64,000 bases of DNA from Mycobacterium sp. GA-0227b (GCF_001499855.1 NZ_LQIK01000030.1:288705-352704); one strand, 5' to 3'; positions 25,285-33,933 are shown, numbered from the stretch's first letter. A program made the numbers and translations. Notes: generated from the letters alone by a model not told the origin.

Positions 25285-25309
25285 ACAGCCAACCTGAAAT
25301 AGACAGCCA
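25275..25309 (+). repeat. Two tandem copies of an 18-bp unit at a gene junction
   Basis: CCTGAAATAGACAGCCA occurs at 25275-25291 and again at 25293-25309. The first copy contains the stop of the PF10118 gene. The duplication lengthens the gap to the next gene and places AAGGAAGGA before its ATG. It looks like a recent slippage or repair event. Confidence 0.85.
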
Positions 25310-25326
25310 CAAGGAAGGATTCGACC

Positions 25327-26217
25327 ATGACAACGGAGTCACTGGCGACCGGCGGCACTTCGACGACCGGCGCGTACCCGACGGTCCGCAGGATGAGGTT
25401 CCCATTCGGCGAGCCCGAACCCATTCGGCGCCACTTCGTCGAAGGCGACATCGTGATGAGCCACCTCGTGGCCGTGCTGTCCGGAGCGTTTCCCCCCGGC
25501 GAGGAGTCGTTCATCCGGTCGGTGCGCCGCTTCTCCGACCAAATCACCGATCCAGTCTTGAAGAAGCGGGTCGCGGGCTTCATCGGCCAGGAGTCCGTGC
25601 ACGGCCAGGAGCATCGCAAGCTCAACGCGCACCTGGCCGACCTGGGCTACCCGCTGGTCCGCTTCCTGCTGTTCTCACCGACGAGTGTGCGGCAGAGGCT
25701 CATGCTGCGTATCGAGAAACTGTTCCCCGCGAAGGTGCACCTGGCGATGACGGCCGCTGCCGAACACTACACCGCCGTATTGGGAGCGCGGGTGCTGTCC
25801 AAGGACGAAATTCAGGCGATCCCAGGCGATCCCGAGGTGTGGCACCTACTGAATTGGCACGCCATGGAGGAACTCGAGCACAAGTCGGTCGCCTTCGATG
25901 TCTATCGGGCGGTCGGGGGGTCGGAGCGGATCCGCATCGCGGTGATGTGGTTCATGTACTACCTGACGATCCCGTTCGTCACGGCTGCGGTGTCGGTGTC
26001 CATGCTGATGGATCCGACCGCATGGCGCCCCTTCAAGGTGTTGCGGCAGACCTATCACATCTTCCGCGGTCCGCTTCTGCGCGGATTCATGCCGGAGATC
26101 CGAGAGTATCTACGACCCGGCTTTCACCCCGACGATGTCCGGACCGGCGAGCTACTCGAACGCTGGCAACGGGAACTGTTCGGAGCCGACGGCGAACTCG
26201 TCGGTTACGTGAAATGA
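25327..26217 (+). CDS. PF10118 'metal-dependent hydrolase' family protein (copy 3)
   Basis: 296 residues from ATG 25327 behind AAGGAAGGA. RRMRFPFGEPEPIRRHF, GFIGQESVHGQEH, MTAAAEHYTAVLGARVL, WHAMEELEHKSVAFDVYRAV, a hydrophobic segment (VMWFMYYLTIPFVTAAVSVSM) and PGFHPDDVRTGELLERWQ. Alignable with copy 2 over its whole length. Its stop overlaps the ATG of the fifth BVMO (ATGA), so the two proteins are probably made in fixed proportion and may cooperate. Confidence 0.83.
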   Translation: MTTESLATGGTSTTGAYPTVRRMRFPFGEPEPIRRHFVEGDIVMSHLVAVLSGAFPPGEESFIRSVRRFSDQITDPVLKKRVAGFIGQESVHGQEHRKLNAHLADLGYPLVRFLLFSPTSVRQRLMLRIEKLFPAKVHLAMTAAAEHYTAVLGARVLSKDEIQAIPGDPEVWHLLNWHAMEELEHKSVAFDVYRAVGGSERIRIAVMWFMYYLTIPFVTAAVSVSMLMDPTAWRPFKVLRQTYHIFRGPLLRGFMPEIREYLRPGFHPDDVRTGELLERWQRELFGADGELVGYVK

Positions 26218-27791
26218 CGACGAGCACAGATATCGAGCGTCCGCCGGTCGCGGAGCGCATCGACCCCGACCACGAGGTAGTGGTAGTCGGTGCGGGATTC
26301 GGCGGAATCGGCACCGGTATCGCGTTGCAGCGTAAAGGCATTCACGACTTCGTCATTCTCGACAAGTGGGACCACGTCGGAGGCACGTGGCATGCAAACA
26401 CCTATCCCGGTGTGGCGGTCGACATCCCCTCGGTGATCTACAGCTTCTCCTACGAACAGCGGGGCGACTGGTCACGCGTCTTCGCGCCCGGCGCCGAACT
26501 GCGCGACTACGCCGACCGAATGGTGGACAAGTATGGCCTGCGGGACAAGCTGCGACTGAACACCACGGTCATCGGCGCGACCTTCGACGAGCGCAACAGC
26601 CTGTGGCGGTTGACCGTCGACGGCGGGGCGGAGATCACCGGCCGGTATGTCGTGATGGCGGTCGGTGGGCTGGAACGGCCCAAGATGCCGGATATTCCAG
26701 GTCTGCACGACTTCGGTGGCGTACTGATGCACACCGCACTGTGGGACCACGACGTAACCCTGGATGGCAAGCGGGTGGCGGTGATCGGGACCGGCGCGAC
26801 GTCGCTGCAATTGGTTCCGGCGATCGTCGACGAGGTCGAGCATCTCACCGTCTTCCAGCGCACCCCGATCTGGGTGTTCCCCAAGCGGGACGCTGAGATC
26901 CGCGGCGTCGTACGTAGAGTGATGGAGCAGCGACAGCTGCGTTCCGCGATTCGGGGTCTCGGCACAATCGCGACGGAGATCGGGATGAGCGGCATGCTGG
27001 CCGGCCCGGGGTGGCTGGTCAACTCGACGCGCAAGCTCGCCGAGGCACCTGTCAGGGCGTGGATGCGCAGCCAGGTCAAGGACCCGGTGACCAGGGAGAA
27101 ACTGATCCCGCGCTACGGGCTTGGCTGCAAACGGCCGTCGATGTCCAACGACTACCTGACGACATTCAACCGCAGCGACGTCAGCCTGGTCACTGACTCC
27201 ATCGAGCGGATCACCCCGAACGGGGTGCTGACCGCGGACGGCGTCGAGCACCAGGTTGACGTTCTGATCTGCGCGACCGGATTCAAACTGTGGGAGCGCG
27301 ATTCGGTTCCACCCTTCCCGGTCGTCGGCCGTGCCGGCGTCGACGCGGGGGAGTTCTGGGCGGTCAACCGGTTCCAGGCGTACCAAGGGGTTTCGGTACC
27401 CGGTTTTCCGAACATGTTCATGATCACGGGACCGTACGGCTTCGTACTGGGCTCTTACCTGTGGATGATCGAGGCCACATCGGCGCATCTGAGCCGAGCG
27501 ATCGCCGAAGCCAAGCGGCGCGATGCCCTGGAGGTGGAGATCCGCCAAGAAGTCCACGACGCGTACTTCCAGAAGTGCCTCCGGCGCCAGGAGCGCAACT
27601 TCCTGTTCACGCCGGCGTGCGAGGGCTCCAACACCTACTACATCGACTATCACGGCGACTCGCCGTTCCGACCGACCACGCACGGCGAGATGTACTGGCA
27701 CAACCGCCATTACGACCTCGACGTCTACCACTACGGTACCGGCACCGGAACCGTCCGCGAACTGGCAGCTACGTCGAAAGAAGCCCTGTGA
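26214..27791 (+). CDS. Flavin-dependent monooxygenase, BVMO type (paralogue 5)
   Basis: 525 residues from ATG 26214, the start that overlaps the previous stop; a long upstream extension of the frame is only an antiparallel shadow. FAD motif GAGFGG (26-31), GGTWH (56-60), fingerprint FGGVLMHTALW (167-177) with the canonical His173, NADPH motif GTGATS (192-197). It has the same C-terminal marks as paralogues 2 and 3 (CATGFKL, GPYGFVLGSYLWMIEATS, CEGSNTYYIDYHGD). It overlaps the SDR that follows by GTGA, again pairing BVMO with SDR. Confidence 0.88.
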   Translation: MTTSTDIERPPVAERIDPDHEVVVVGAGFGGIGTGIALQRKGIHDFVILDKWDHVGGTWHANTYPGVAVDIPSVIYSFSYEQRGDWSRVFAPGAELRDYADRMVDKYGLRDKLRLNTTVIGATFDERNSLWRLTVDGGAEITGRYVVMAVGGLERPKMPDIPGLHDFGGVLMHTALWDHDVTLDGKRVAVIGTGATSLQLVPAIVDEVEHLTVFQRTPIWVFPKRDAEIRGVVRRVMEQRQLRSAIRGLGTIATEIGMSGMLAGPGWLVNSTRKLAEAPVRAWMRSQVKDPVTREKLIPRYGLGCKRPSMSNDYLTTFNRSDVSLVTDSIERITPNGVLTADGVEHQVDVLICATGFKLWERDSVPPFPVVGRAGVDAGEFWAVNRFQAYQGVSVPGFPNMFMITGPYGFVLGSYLWMIEATSAHLSRAIAEAKRRDALEVEIRQEVHDAYFQKCLRRQERNFLFTPACEGSNTYYIDYHGDSPFRPTTHGEMYWHNRHYDLDVYHYGTGTGTVRELAATSKEAL

Positions 27792-28717
27792 AGATCAACA
27801 ACCTCAAACCGGAAGTCGTCGTTGTCACCGGCGCCGGTAGCGGTATCGGGCGGGCGACCGCGATCCGCTTCGCCAAACTCGGTGCCCACGTGGTGGTTTC
27901 GGATATCGACCTCGACTCCGCAGAGGCCACAGCGGCGATGATCAAGGGTGTAGGCAACCGAGCATCGGCAATGCTGCTGGACGTGACCGACCCCGACGCC
28001 TGGGAACTGTTCGCTCGCGAGGTGCGTGCCGATTTCGGGGTGCCGGACGTTGTGGTCAACAACGCCGGGATCGTCGTCGGCGGCCCGTTCCTCAAGCTGT
28101 CCGCCGAGGATTGGGACAAGCAACTGGGCATCAACCTGATGGGTGTGGTGCACGGCTGCCGGGTGTTCGGCACCATGATGGTCGAGCGGGGCAGAGGCGG
28201 GCACATCGTCAACATCGCATCGGCAGCGGCCTTCACGCCCACACCGGTGATGGCGCCGTACTCGGTGTCCAAGGCCGGGGTGAAGATGCTGAGCGAATGC
28301 CTACGCCTGGAGCTCGGCCCGCACGGTATCGGTGTCAGCGCGATCTGTCCGGGTGTGATCAGTACCAACATCGGCGACCGGGCGGTGACCGTCGGCGTCG
28401 ACCCTGAACTCATCGAGCGTGGTAAGCAATTGACCCGGCAGCTGCAGGAGTTCGCCGAGAAGCTTCCGTTCTCGCCGATGAGCCCTGATTTGGTGGCCCG
28501 GGCGGCCGTGCGAGCGGTCCGCTACGACCTCGCGGTCGTGCCGGTGCGGACCGAGGCATGGCTGGGGTACTTCATGTTGCGCATCGCGCCGGGCATCAAT
28601 CGGCGGATGGCACAACCGTTCTCGATCAGCTTTGCCGAGACGGTGGGGGCTCGATTACTGGCGCGGGTCGCACCGAGAACCACCGTCGAGGTGTCAGGGA
28701 TGGCCGAAGTCCGATGA
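27788..28717 (+). CDS. Short-chain dehydrogenase/reductase (SDR 5)
   Basis: 309 residues from GTG 27788. It opens KINNLKPEVVVVTGAGSGIG, closely related to SDR 3 and 4, with SDID after strand 2, NNAG, NIASAAAF and YSVSK. The C-terminal VVPVRTEAWLGYFMLRIAPGI matches the tails of the other island SDRs. It lies between paralogue 5 of the BVMOs and a divergent SDR, with 4-bp overlaps on both sides. Likely an NAD(P)-dependent alcohol dehydrogenase of the same pathway. Confidence 0.88.
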   Translation: MKINNLKPEVVVVTGAGSGIGRATAIRFAKLGAHVVVSDIDLDSAEATAAMIKGVGNRASAMLLDVTDPDAWELFAREVRADFGVPDVVVNNAGIVVGGPFLKLSAEDWDKQLGINLMGVVHGCRVFGTMMVERGRGGHIVNIASAAAFTPTPVMAPYSVSKAGVKMLSECLRLELGPHGIGVSAICPGVISTNIGDRAVTVGVDPELIERGKQLTRQLQEFAEKLPFSPMSPDLVARAAVRAVRYDLAVVPVRTEAWLGYFMLRIAPGINRRMAQPFSISFAETVGARLLARVAPRTTVEVSGMAEVR

Positions 28718-29685
28718 CGCGAACGAGGCTGCAGGTCGACAACTTCCGATCGGCGGACATCCCCGATCAGGCCGGTAAGACCATGGTGATAACCGGTGCG
28801 AACAACGGCCTCGGTCTCCAGGCTGCGACTGCGCTCGCGGCTGCCGGCGCGCGAATTATTTTGGCCTGCCGCAACCAGATGACCGGCCTCGAAGCCCTCG
28901 ACCGGGTGCGATTGGCCGGGCCAGGAGCCGAGCACCATCTCGTTCCGCTCGATCTCGCCGATCTGGGTTCGGTGCGGGAGTCCGCCGCCGAAGTCGTGGA
29001 GGTAGCGCCGAGCATCGACGTGCTCATCAACAACGCCGGCCTGATGGCCATTCCCTTCGCCCGTACAGCCGATGGCTTCGAGATGCAGATCGGCACGAAC
29101 CATTTCGGCCACTTCGCATTCACCGACGGGGTGCTGCCCGCGCTACTGGCCACGTCCGAACCCCGGGTCGTCACGCTGTCCAGCATCGCCCACCGTCAGG
29201 GGCTCATCGTCCTCGCCGACCTCAACTTCGAGCTGCGCGAATACGGACGCATGTCGGCCTACTCGCAATCCAAGTTGGCCAACCTGCTATTCGGGGCGGA
29301 ACTGGCGCGACGCAGTGACGCCGCCGGGCTCGCGCTGAAGTCGGTGATCGCCCATCCTGGGGTGGCCGCAACCAACTTGTTCGATTCGATGGTTCCGCCG
29401 ATTCCGGGAGCGGTGCAACTAACGCACGTCGCGCTTCGGTTGTTCACCAACAGCGAGGAAAGCGGTGCGCTGAGCCAGTTGTACGCGGCAACGATGCCCG
29501 ACGTACGCAACGGCGACTATCTCGGTCCGAACCGATTGTTCGGGGTCCGCGGGCCGGTGAGCCGATCGCCGCGCAGCGCAGCAGCGCGCAATGCGCAGTT
29601 GGCGGCGGAGCTGTGGGAGAAGTCGGTCGAGCTAACGGGTGCGCGATACGACGCTCTCGAGTCGGTTGACAAACTCGAGAAATAG
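28714..29685 (+). CDS. Divergent SDR of the retinol-dehydrogenase/WWOX-like group
   Basis: 323 residues from ATG 28714 (ATGA overlap). TGANNGLG (27-34), CRN after strand 2 (an NADP-type mark), INNAG (105-109), LSSIAH and YSQSK (Tyr183, Lys187). The NN-GLG glycine motif, the ACRN and the TNHFGHF segment place it with the Rv0439c/WW-domain-oxidoreductase-like SDRs, distinct from SDR 1-5. It ends the catabolic operon and the accessory island; the next gene is convergent and belongs to the conserved backbone. Substrate unknown, probably an aldehyde or ketone of a lipid. Confidence 0.85.
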   Translation: MTRTRLQVDNFRSADIPDQAGKTMVITGANNGLGLQAATALAAAGARIILACRNQMTGLEALDRVRLAGPGAEHHLVPLDLADLGSVRESAAEVVEVAPSIDVLINNAGLMAIPFARTADGFEMQIGTNHFGHFAFTDGVLPALLATSEPRVVTLSSIAHRQGLIVLADLNFELREYGRMSAYSQSKLANLLFGAELARRSDAAGLALKSVIAHPGVAATNLFDSMVPPIPGAVQLTHVALRLFTNSEESGALSQLYAATMPDVRNGDYLGPNRLFGVRGPVSRSPRSAAARNAQLAAELWEKSVELTGARYDALESVDKLEK

Positions 29686-29757
29686 CCCGCCGAAAGTGGG
29701 TTACCTTCACTTGACTTCGAGGCGTGATCGCGTGCCACAACCCGACACTCGCCGCGC

Positions 29758-30051
29758 CTAGCCCGTCGTGCCGCCCATGATCTCGAACACGTCGAAGGTG
29801 TTGACACCGGCGGTGACCGACGGGTCGCGCTCGGCGATCGCGAGCACCTCGGCGCGGTCGGTGGCGCGCAGCACGCCCATTCCCCAGACACCTTCGGGAT
29901 CTGCGACCGGTCCGTAGACGACGACGCGACCGTCGGCGAGCAGTTGCTGCCAGTACTCCTGATGCGCGGCCATGGCCTGCTGCTCGGCGGGCGTCATGGT
30001 CTGGGCGAAATCCGCTCGCGGCGGAATCAGCCGGAACAGGAACAGGTTCAT
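29758..30051 (-). CDS. YCII-related domain protein
   Basis: 97 residues from ATG 30051, overlapping the stop of the upstream gene (ATGA). The sequence NLFLFRLIPPRADFAQTMTP, HQEYWQQLLADGRVVVYGPV, GVLRATDRAEVLAIAERDPS and VNTFDVFEIM matches the YCII ferredoxin-like fold (small alpha/beta proteins sometimes acting as dehalogenases, lactonases or cofactors). No His-Asp pair can be assigned with certainty. It forms a two-gene operon with the Rv0495c-like gene. Confidence 0.78.
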   Translation of the reverse strand: MNLFLFRLIPPRADFAQTMTPAEQQAMAAHQEYWQQLLADGRVVVYGPVADPEGVWGMGVLRATDRAEVLAIAERDPSVTAGVNTFDVFEIMGGTTG

Positions 30052-30824
30052 CCGGCCAGCCGAGTCGCGGGATGCACGGCGATGAGCCCTAAACCGCTGC
30101 GCCGCTTGCACATCGCCGCGAGCTCCGCATACGCCTTCTCGCCGAGCAGTTCGGTCAGCTCGGGCCCGTAGGACTCCCAGACCGGCTTGCTGCCGACGTG
30201 CGCGTTCGGATCGCCGGTGCAGTACCAGTGCAGATCCGCGCCGCCTTCACCCCAGCCGCGACGGTCGTACTCGGTGATCCACGTCTTGAGGATTTCGGTC
30301 CCGTCGGGCCGCTCCACCCACTCCTGCGTGCGCCGGATCGGCAGCTGCCAGCATACGTCGGGTTTCATCGTCAGCGGTTCGACACCCAGCTTGAGCGCCT
30401 TGCTGTGCAGTGCGCAGCCGATGCCACCGGGAAAGCCGGGCCGATTGAGAAAGATGCAGGCGCCCTTGTGTTTTCGGGTGCGCAGGTTGGGCTTGTCGTC
30501 GTAGGAGTCCATCTCGAGGTACCCCTTCTTGCCGAGCCCCTTCTCGCGGAACTGCCAGTCCTCGTCGGTCAGCGTCTTGACCGCGTCGTCCAGGCGGGCG
30601 ATGTCGTCCTTGTCGGACAGGAACGCGCCGTGCGAGCAGCAGCCGTCGTCCGGGCGCCCCTCGACCGTGCCCTGGCAGGCCGGTGTGCCGAACACACACG
30701 TCCAGCGGGAGCACAGCCACGTCAAATCGGCTGCGATCAGATGCTCGGGATTGTCCGGGTCGTAGAACTCGACCCACTCACGGGCGAAATCGAGTTCGAC
30801 CTCGCCGGGATGCGATGCGCTCAC
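30048..30824 (-). CDS. Conserved cysteine-rich protein, Rv0495c-like, unknown function
   Basis: 258 residues from GTG 30824; a TTG at 30833 in frame would add three. The N-terminal third contains a cysteine cluster (WLCSRWTCVFGTPACQG followed by DDGCCSHGAF) and further conserved Cys residues (GACIFL, GIGCALH, PDVCWQLP), suggesting a bound metal or iron-sulfur cluster. The position, divergent from ppx with about 30 bp between, matches the M. tuberculosis Rv0495c-Rv0496 pair from memory. The reaction is unknown. Confidence 0.83.
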   Translation of the reverse strand: MSASHPGEVELDFAREWVEFYDPDNPEHLIAADLTWLCSRWTCVFGTPACQGTVEGRPDDGCCSHGAFLSDKDDIARLDDAVKTLTDEDWQFREKGLGKKGYLEMDSYDDKPNLRTRKHKGACIFLNRPGFPGGIGCALHSKALKLGVEPLTMKPDVCWQLPIRRTQEWVERPDGTEILKTWITEYDRRGWGEGGADLHWYCTGDPNAHVGSKPVWESYGPELTELLGEKAYAELAAMCKRRSGLGLIAVHPATRLAG

Positions 30825-30857
30825 GGTAATCAACGGTAGACCGATTAAGTTGAAGGT

Positions 30858-31880
30858 GTGCGATTAGGCGTGCTCGACGTGGGCAGCAATACCGTTCACC
30901 TTCTGGTGGTGGACGCGCGACGGGGCGGGCACCCGACACCGATGAGTTCCACCAAGGCCTCGTTGCGGCTCGCCGAGGCCATCGACGGCTCCGGCAAGCT
31001 GACCCGTAAGGGTGCGGACAAACTGATCGGCACCATCGACGAGTTCGCCAAGATCGCCACCAGTTCCGGGTGTTCGGAGCTGATGGCGTTCGCCACCTCG
31101 GCGGTGCGTGACGCCAAGAACTCCGAGGAGTTGCTCGCGCGGGTGCTCGCCGAGACGGGGGTCTCGCTGCGCGTACTCGCCGGGGTCGACGAGTCGAGGC
31201 TGACGTTCTTGGCCGTGCGGCGCTGGTACGGGTGGAGCGCCGGACGCATCATCAACATCGACATCGGCGGCGGGTCGCTGGAGCTGTCCAACGGTGTCGA
31301 CGAGGAGCCGGAGGTGGCGCTGTCGCTCCCGCTCGGCGCGGGCCGGCTCACCCGCGAATGGCTGCCCGACGACCCACCGGGCCGTCGGCGGGTCGCGATG
31401 CTGCGCGACTGGCTGACCACCGAACTGGCCGACGCCGGGGCCGAGCTGCTCAAAGCCGGCGCCCCGAACCTGGCCGTTGCGACGTCGAAGACGTTCCGCT
31501 CGCTGGCCCGGTTGACCGGCGCCGCGCCCTCCGGGGCCGGTCCGCGGGTCAAACGGACGCTCACAGCCACCGGGTTAAGGCAGCTCATAGCATTCATCTC
31601 TAGGATGACCGCGGCCGACCGAGCGGAATTGGAAGGAGTGAGTGCCGAACGGGCGCCACAGATCGTGGCCGGAGCGTTGGTCGCCGAGGCGAGCATGAAG
31701 GCCCTGGCCGTCGAGAGCGTGGACATTTGCCCCTGGGCGTTGCGAGAAGGGCTGATTCTGCGGAGACTCGACAGCGAAGCCGACGGCAGCGGCTCCGTCG
31801 GTGCCGACGATCCGACGACGATCGGCGGCGCTGACAATCCGGCCTCAGTACAGACGTTTTTGCGCAATGCTGGACGATAG
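30858..31880 (+). CDS. ppx: Ppx/GppA family exopolyphosphatase
   Basis: 340 residues from GTG 30858. LGVLDVGSNTVHLLVVDA is the phosphate-1 loop of the ASKHA fold, FATSAVRDAKN and INIDIGGGSLEL the further nucleotide/polyphosphate motifs, and CPWALREGLI a conserved C-terminal feature. The enzyme releases phosphate from polyphosphate or hydrolyses pppGpp. The short length (about 340 residues, only the N-terminal domains) fits mycobacterial Ppx1 (Rv0496). The next gene starts 26 bp later and the two may be co-transcribed. Confidence 0.9.
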   Translation: MRLGVLDVGSNTVHLLVVDARRGGHPTPMSSTKASLRLAEAIDGSGKLTRKGADKLIGTIDEFAKIATSSGCSELMAFATSAVRDAKNSEELLARVLAETGVSLRVLAGVDESRLTFLAVRRWYGWSAGRIINIDIGGGSLELSNGVDEEPEVALSLPLGAGRLTREWLPDDPPGRRRVAMLRDWLTTELADAGAELLKAGAPNLAVATSKTFRSLARLTGAAPSGAGPRVKRTLTATGLRQLIAFISRMTAADRAELEGVSAERAPQIVAGALVAEASMKALAVESVDICPWALREGLILRRLDSEADGSGSVGADDPTTIGGADNPASVQTFLRNAGR

Positions 31881-31906
31881 GTGACGAGGGCCGAAGGCAA
31901 TACACC

Positions 31907-33049
31907 ATGACAGGACCAGAAGACGACCACAGCAACACGCGACCCATCTCGGTTGCGGAGTTGCTGGCGCGCAACGGCACGATCGGTGCCCCGCCGATCG
32001 GCGGTCGGCGCCGGCGTCGCCGTGGGGACACCGACTCGATCTCCGTCGCCGAACTGACCGGCGAAATCCCGGTCGTCCGCGACCAGGACGACGCACCCGC
32101 GACCGGGCCGTCGGCCGCCGCGGTGGTCGATGCCCCGGCCGAGGCCGAAGCCGAAACCGTCGAACCCGAACGCCTCGAACCCGTACCCGAAGCGGCCGAA
32201 CCCGCTGCCACGAACGGCGCCCCTGACCACGTCGAGGAAGTATCGCCCGCCGCCGAGGACACCGGAGTCGAACCCGAGGCCTCCGTAGAAGAGCAGGACG
32301 AGTACGCCGACGCCGTCGCCGACTACCAGACCCATGTCGAGCATCGCGACGCCGACGAAGACCTGGACTTCTTCGCCCCGCCGCGCCGCTCGCACTTCAC
32401 CCGGCGCCGGTTCGGTTTCGGCGGGCGCAGTGGGGTGGGAGAGGACACCGGCGGGCGCAGTGGGGTGGGCGAGGACACCGGCGGGCGAAGCGCGGTGGGC
32501 GAGGACACCGACACCGGCGTGGGGGCCGAGCAGATGAGCCCGGACCCGTTCGACTGGTCCGATCCCAAGGCCGACGAGGAGGACGCCGCCGACGCTGCCG
32601 TCGATCTCGTCGAACCGGACGACGACGACCGCGAGGACCTGCCGTCATACCTGCGGTCCCCCGACAAGGACAGCGAGCTGTTCGGCGGCCAGGACGTCGC
32701 CGACGACGTGGTTCGGCGCGGCCGCGGCCTGGGCCCGGAGGACATCGACCTCGAGGACGACGCCGATGTGGCGCCATCGGGACCGATGTCGGCGTTCCTG
32801 CGCGGAGCCTGGGTCGTCGCCCAGTGCGTGGTTGCGGTCGCTTTCGGTGCCGGCCTGTTCATCGCGTTCGATCAGCTGTGGAAGTGGAACAGCATCATCG
32901 CGCTGGTGCTCGGCGTGTTGGTGATCCTCGGCCTGGTGGTCGGAGTGCGTGTGGTGCGTAAGACCGAGGACATCGGCAGCACGTTGATCGCCGTCGCGGT
33001 CGGGGCGATGGTCACGTTCGGGCCGCTGGCACTGATGCAGGCGGGCTGA
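31907..33049 (+). CDS. Acidic repeat-containing membrane protein (Rv0497-like)
   Basis: 380 residues. About 290 N-terminal residues are acidic, Pro/Glu/Asp-rich and probably disordered. They are followed by three membrane helices (VVAQCVVAVAFGAGLFIAF, SIIALVLGVLVILGLVVGV, LIAVAVGAMVTFGPLALM). Residues ~172-201 are three tandem 10-residue repeats (GRSGVGEDTG). Two internal matches to the motif ISVAEL (near residues 11 and 46) recall those of DUF-type mycobacterial cell-wall regulators. The position between ppx and the TIM-barrel gene matches Rv0497. Function unknown; the long cytoplasmic tail suggests a scaffold. Confidence 0.8.
   Translation: MTGPEDDHSNTRPISVAELLARNGTIGAPPIGGRRRRRRGDTDSISVAELTGEIPVVRDQDDAPATGPSAAAVVDAPAEAEAETVEPERLEPVPEAAEPAATNGAPDHVEEVSPAAEDTGVEPEASVEEQDEYADAVADYQTHVEHRDADEDLDFFAPPRRSHFTRRRFGFGGRSGVGEDTGGRSGVGEDTGGRSAVGEDTDTGVGAEQMSPDPFDWSDPKADEEDAADAAVDLVEPDDDDREDLPSYLRSPDKDSELFGGQDVADDVVRRGRGLGPEDIDLEDDADVAPSGPMSAFLRGAWVVAQCVVAVAFGAGLFIAFDQLWKWNSIIALVLGVLVILGLVVGVRVVRKTEDIGSTLIAVAVGAMVTFGPLALMQAG
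32421..32510 (+). repeat. Three in-frame 30-bp tandem repeats
   Basis: Units at 32421-32450, 32451-32480 and 32481-32510. The first two differ at one base; the third has a few more changes. Each encodes GRSGVGEDTG or GRSAVGEDTD, so copy number can change without shifting the frame. Confidence 0.9.
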
Positions 33050-33064
33050 GGCGCCCAATAACTC

Positions 33065-33910
33065 GTGCGCCCAGCCATCAAGGTCGGTCTGTCGACGGCG
33101 TCGGTCTACCCGCTGAGAACCGAGGCGGCCTTCGAGTACGCGGCGCGGCTGGGCTACGACGGCGTCGAGCTGATGGTCTGGGCCGAGACCGTCAGCCAGG
33201 ACGTGGAAGCCGTCGCGCAGTTGTCCGAGAAGTACCACATGCCGGTGCTTTCGGTGCATGCGCCGTGCCTGCTCATCTCGCAGCGCGTGTGGGGCGCCAA
33301 CCCGATTCCGAAACTCGAGCGCAGTGTGCGCGCGGCCGAACAGCTGGGCGCCCAGACCGTCGTCGTGCATCCGCCGTTCCGGTGGCAGCGCCGCTACGCC
33401 GAAGGCTTCTCTGAGCAGGTCGCCGAGCTCGAGGCGTCCAGCGACGTGATGGTCGCCGTCGAGAACATGTTCCCGTTTCGGGCCGACCGGTTCTTCGGCG
33501 CGGGCCAGACCTCGATCGAGCGGATGCGCAAACGTGGCGGCAGGCCGGGGCCTGGCATCTCTGCGTTCGCGCCGTCCTACGATCCGCTCGACGGCGACCA
33601 CGCCCACTACACGCTCGACCTGTCGCACACCGCGACCGCGGGCTCCGATGCGATCGAGATGGCCCGTCGGATGGGCGACGGACTGGTGCACCTGCATCTG
33701 TGCGACGGCAGCGGCGCCTCGACCGACGAACATCTGGTGCCCGGCCGCGGTACGCAGCCGACGGTGGAGGTCTGCGAGATGCTGGCCGCGAGCGATTTCA
33801 CCGGGCATGTGATCCTTGAGGTGACCACATCGGGCGCCCGCACCGCCGCCGAACGCGAGGCGTTGCTGGTCGAGTCGTTGCAGTTCGCCCGCGCGCACCT
33901 GCTGCGCTGA
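33065..33910 (+). CDS. Sugar phosphate isomerase/epimerase-like TIM-barrel protein (Rv0498-like)
   Basis: 281 residues from GTG 33065. The AP-endonuclease-2-type TIM barrel shows IKVGLSTASVYP (strand 1), GYDGVELMVWAE (strand 2), VLSVHAPCLL, QTVVVHPPFRWQ, VAVENMFPF, YTLDLSHTATAG and LVHLHLCDGSG, with His, Glu and Asp positions suited to a divalent-metal site. Enzymes of this superfamily isomerise sugars or cyclitols. It sits in the same order as in M. tuberculosis. The substrate is unknown. Confidence 0.85.
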   Translation: MRPAIKVGLSTASVYPLRTEAAFEYAARLGYDGVELMVWAETVSQDVEAVAQLSEKYHMPVLSVHAPCLLISQRVWGANPIPKLERSVRAAEQLGAQTVVVHPPFRWQRRYAEGFSEQVAELEASSDVMVAVENMFPFRADRFFGAGQTSIERMRKRGGRPGPGISAFAPSYDPLDGDHAHYTLDLSHTATAGSDAIEMARRMGDGLVHLHLCDGSGASTDEHLVPGRGTQPTVEVCEMLAASDFTGHVILEVTTSGARTAAEREALLVESLQFARAHLLR

Positions 33911-33933
33911 CCTCCTTGCGAAGGAACCACCAG

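Noticed and set aside
25230..26213. Long N-terminal extension of the BVMO 5 frame
   Set aside because: It runs antisense-free but out of frame through the PF10118 copy 3 gene. The ATG at 26214 with its ATGA overlap is the natural start.
29686..29757. Rho-independent terminator between the convergent SDR and YCII genes
   Set aside because: No stable hairpin followed by a T-run is visible on either strand.
32421..32510. CRISPR-like appearance of the 30-bp repeats
   Set aside because: The units are directly adjacent with no spacers and keep a reading frame; they are coding tandem repeats.
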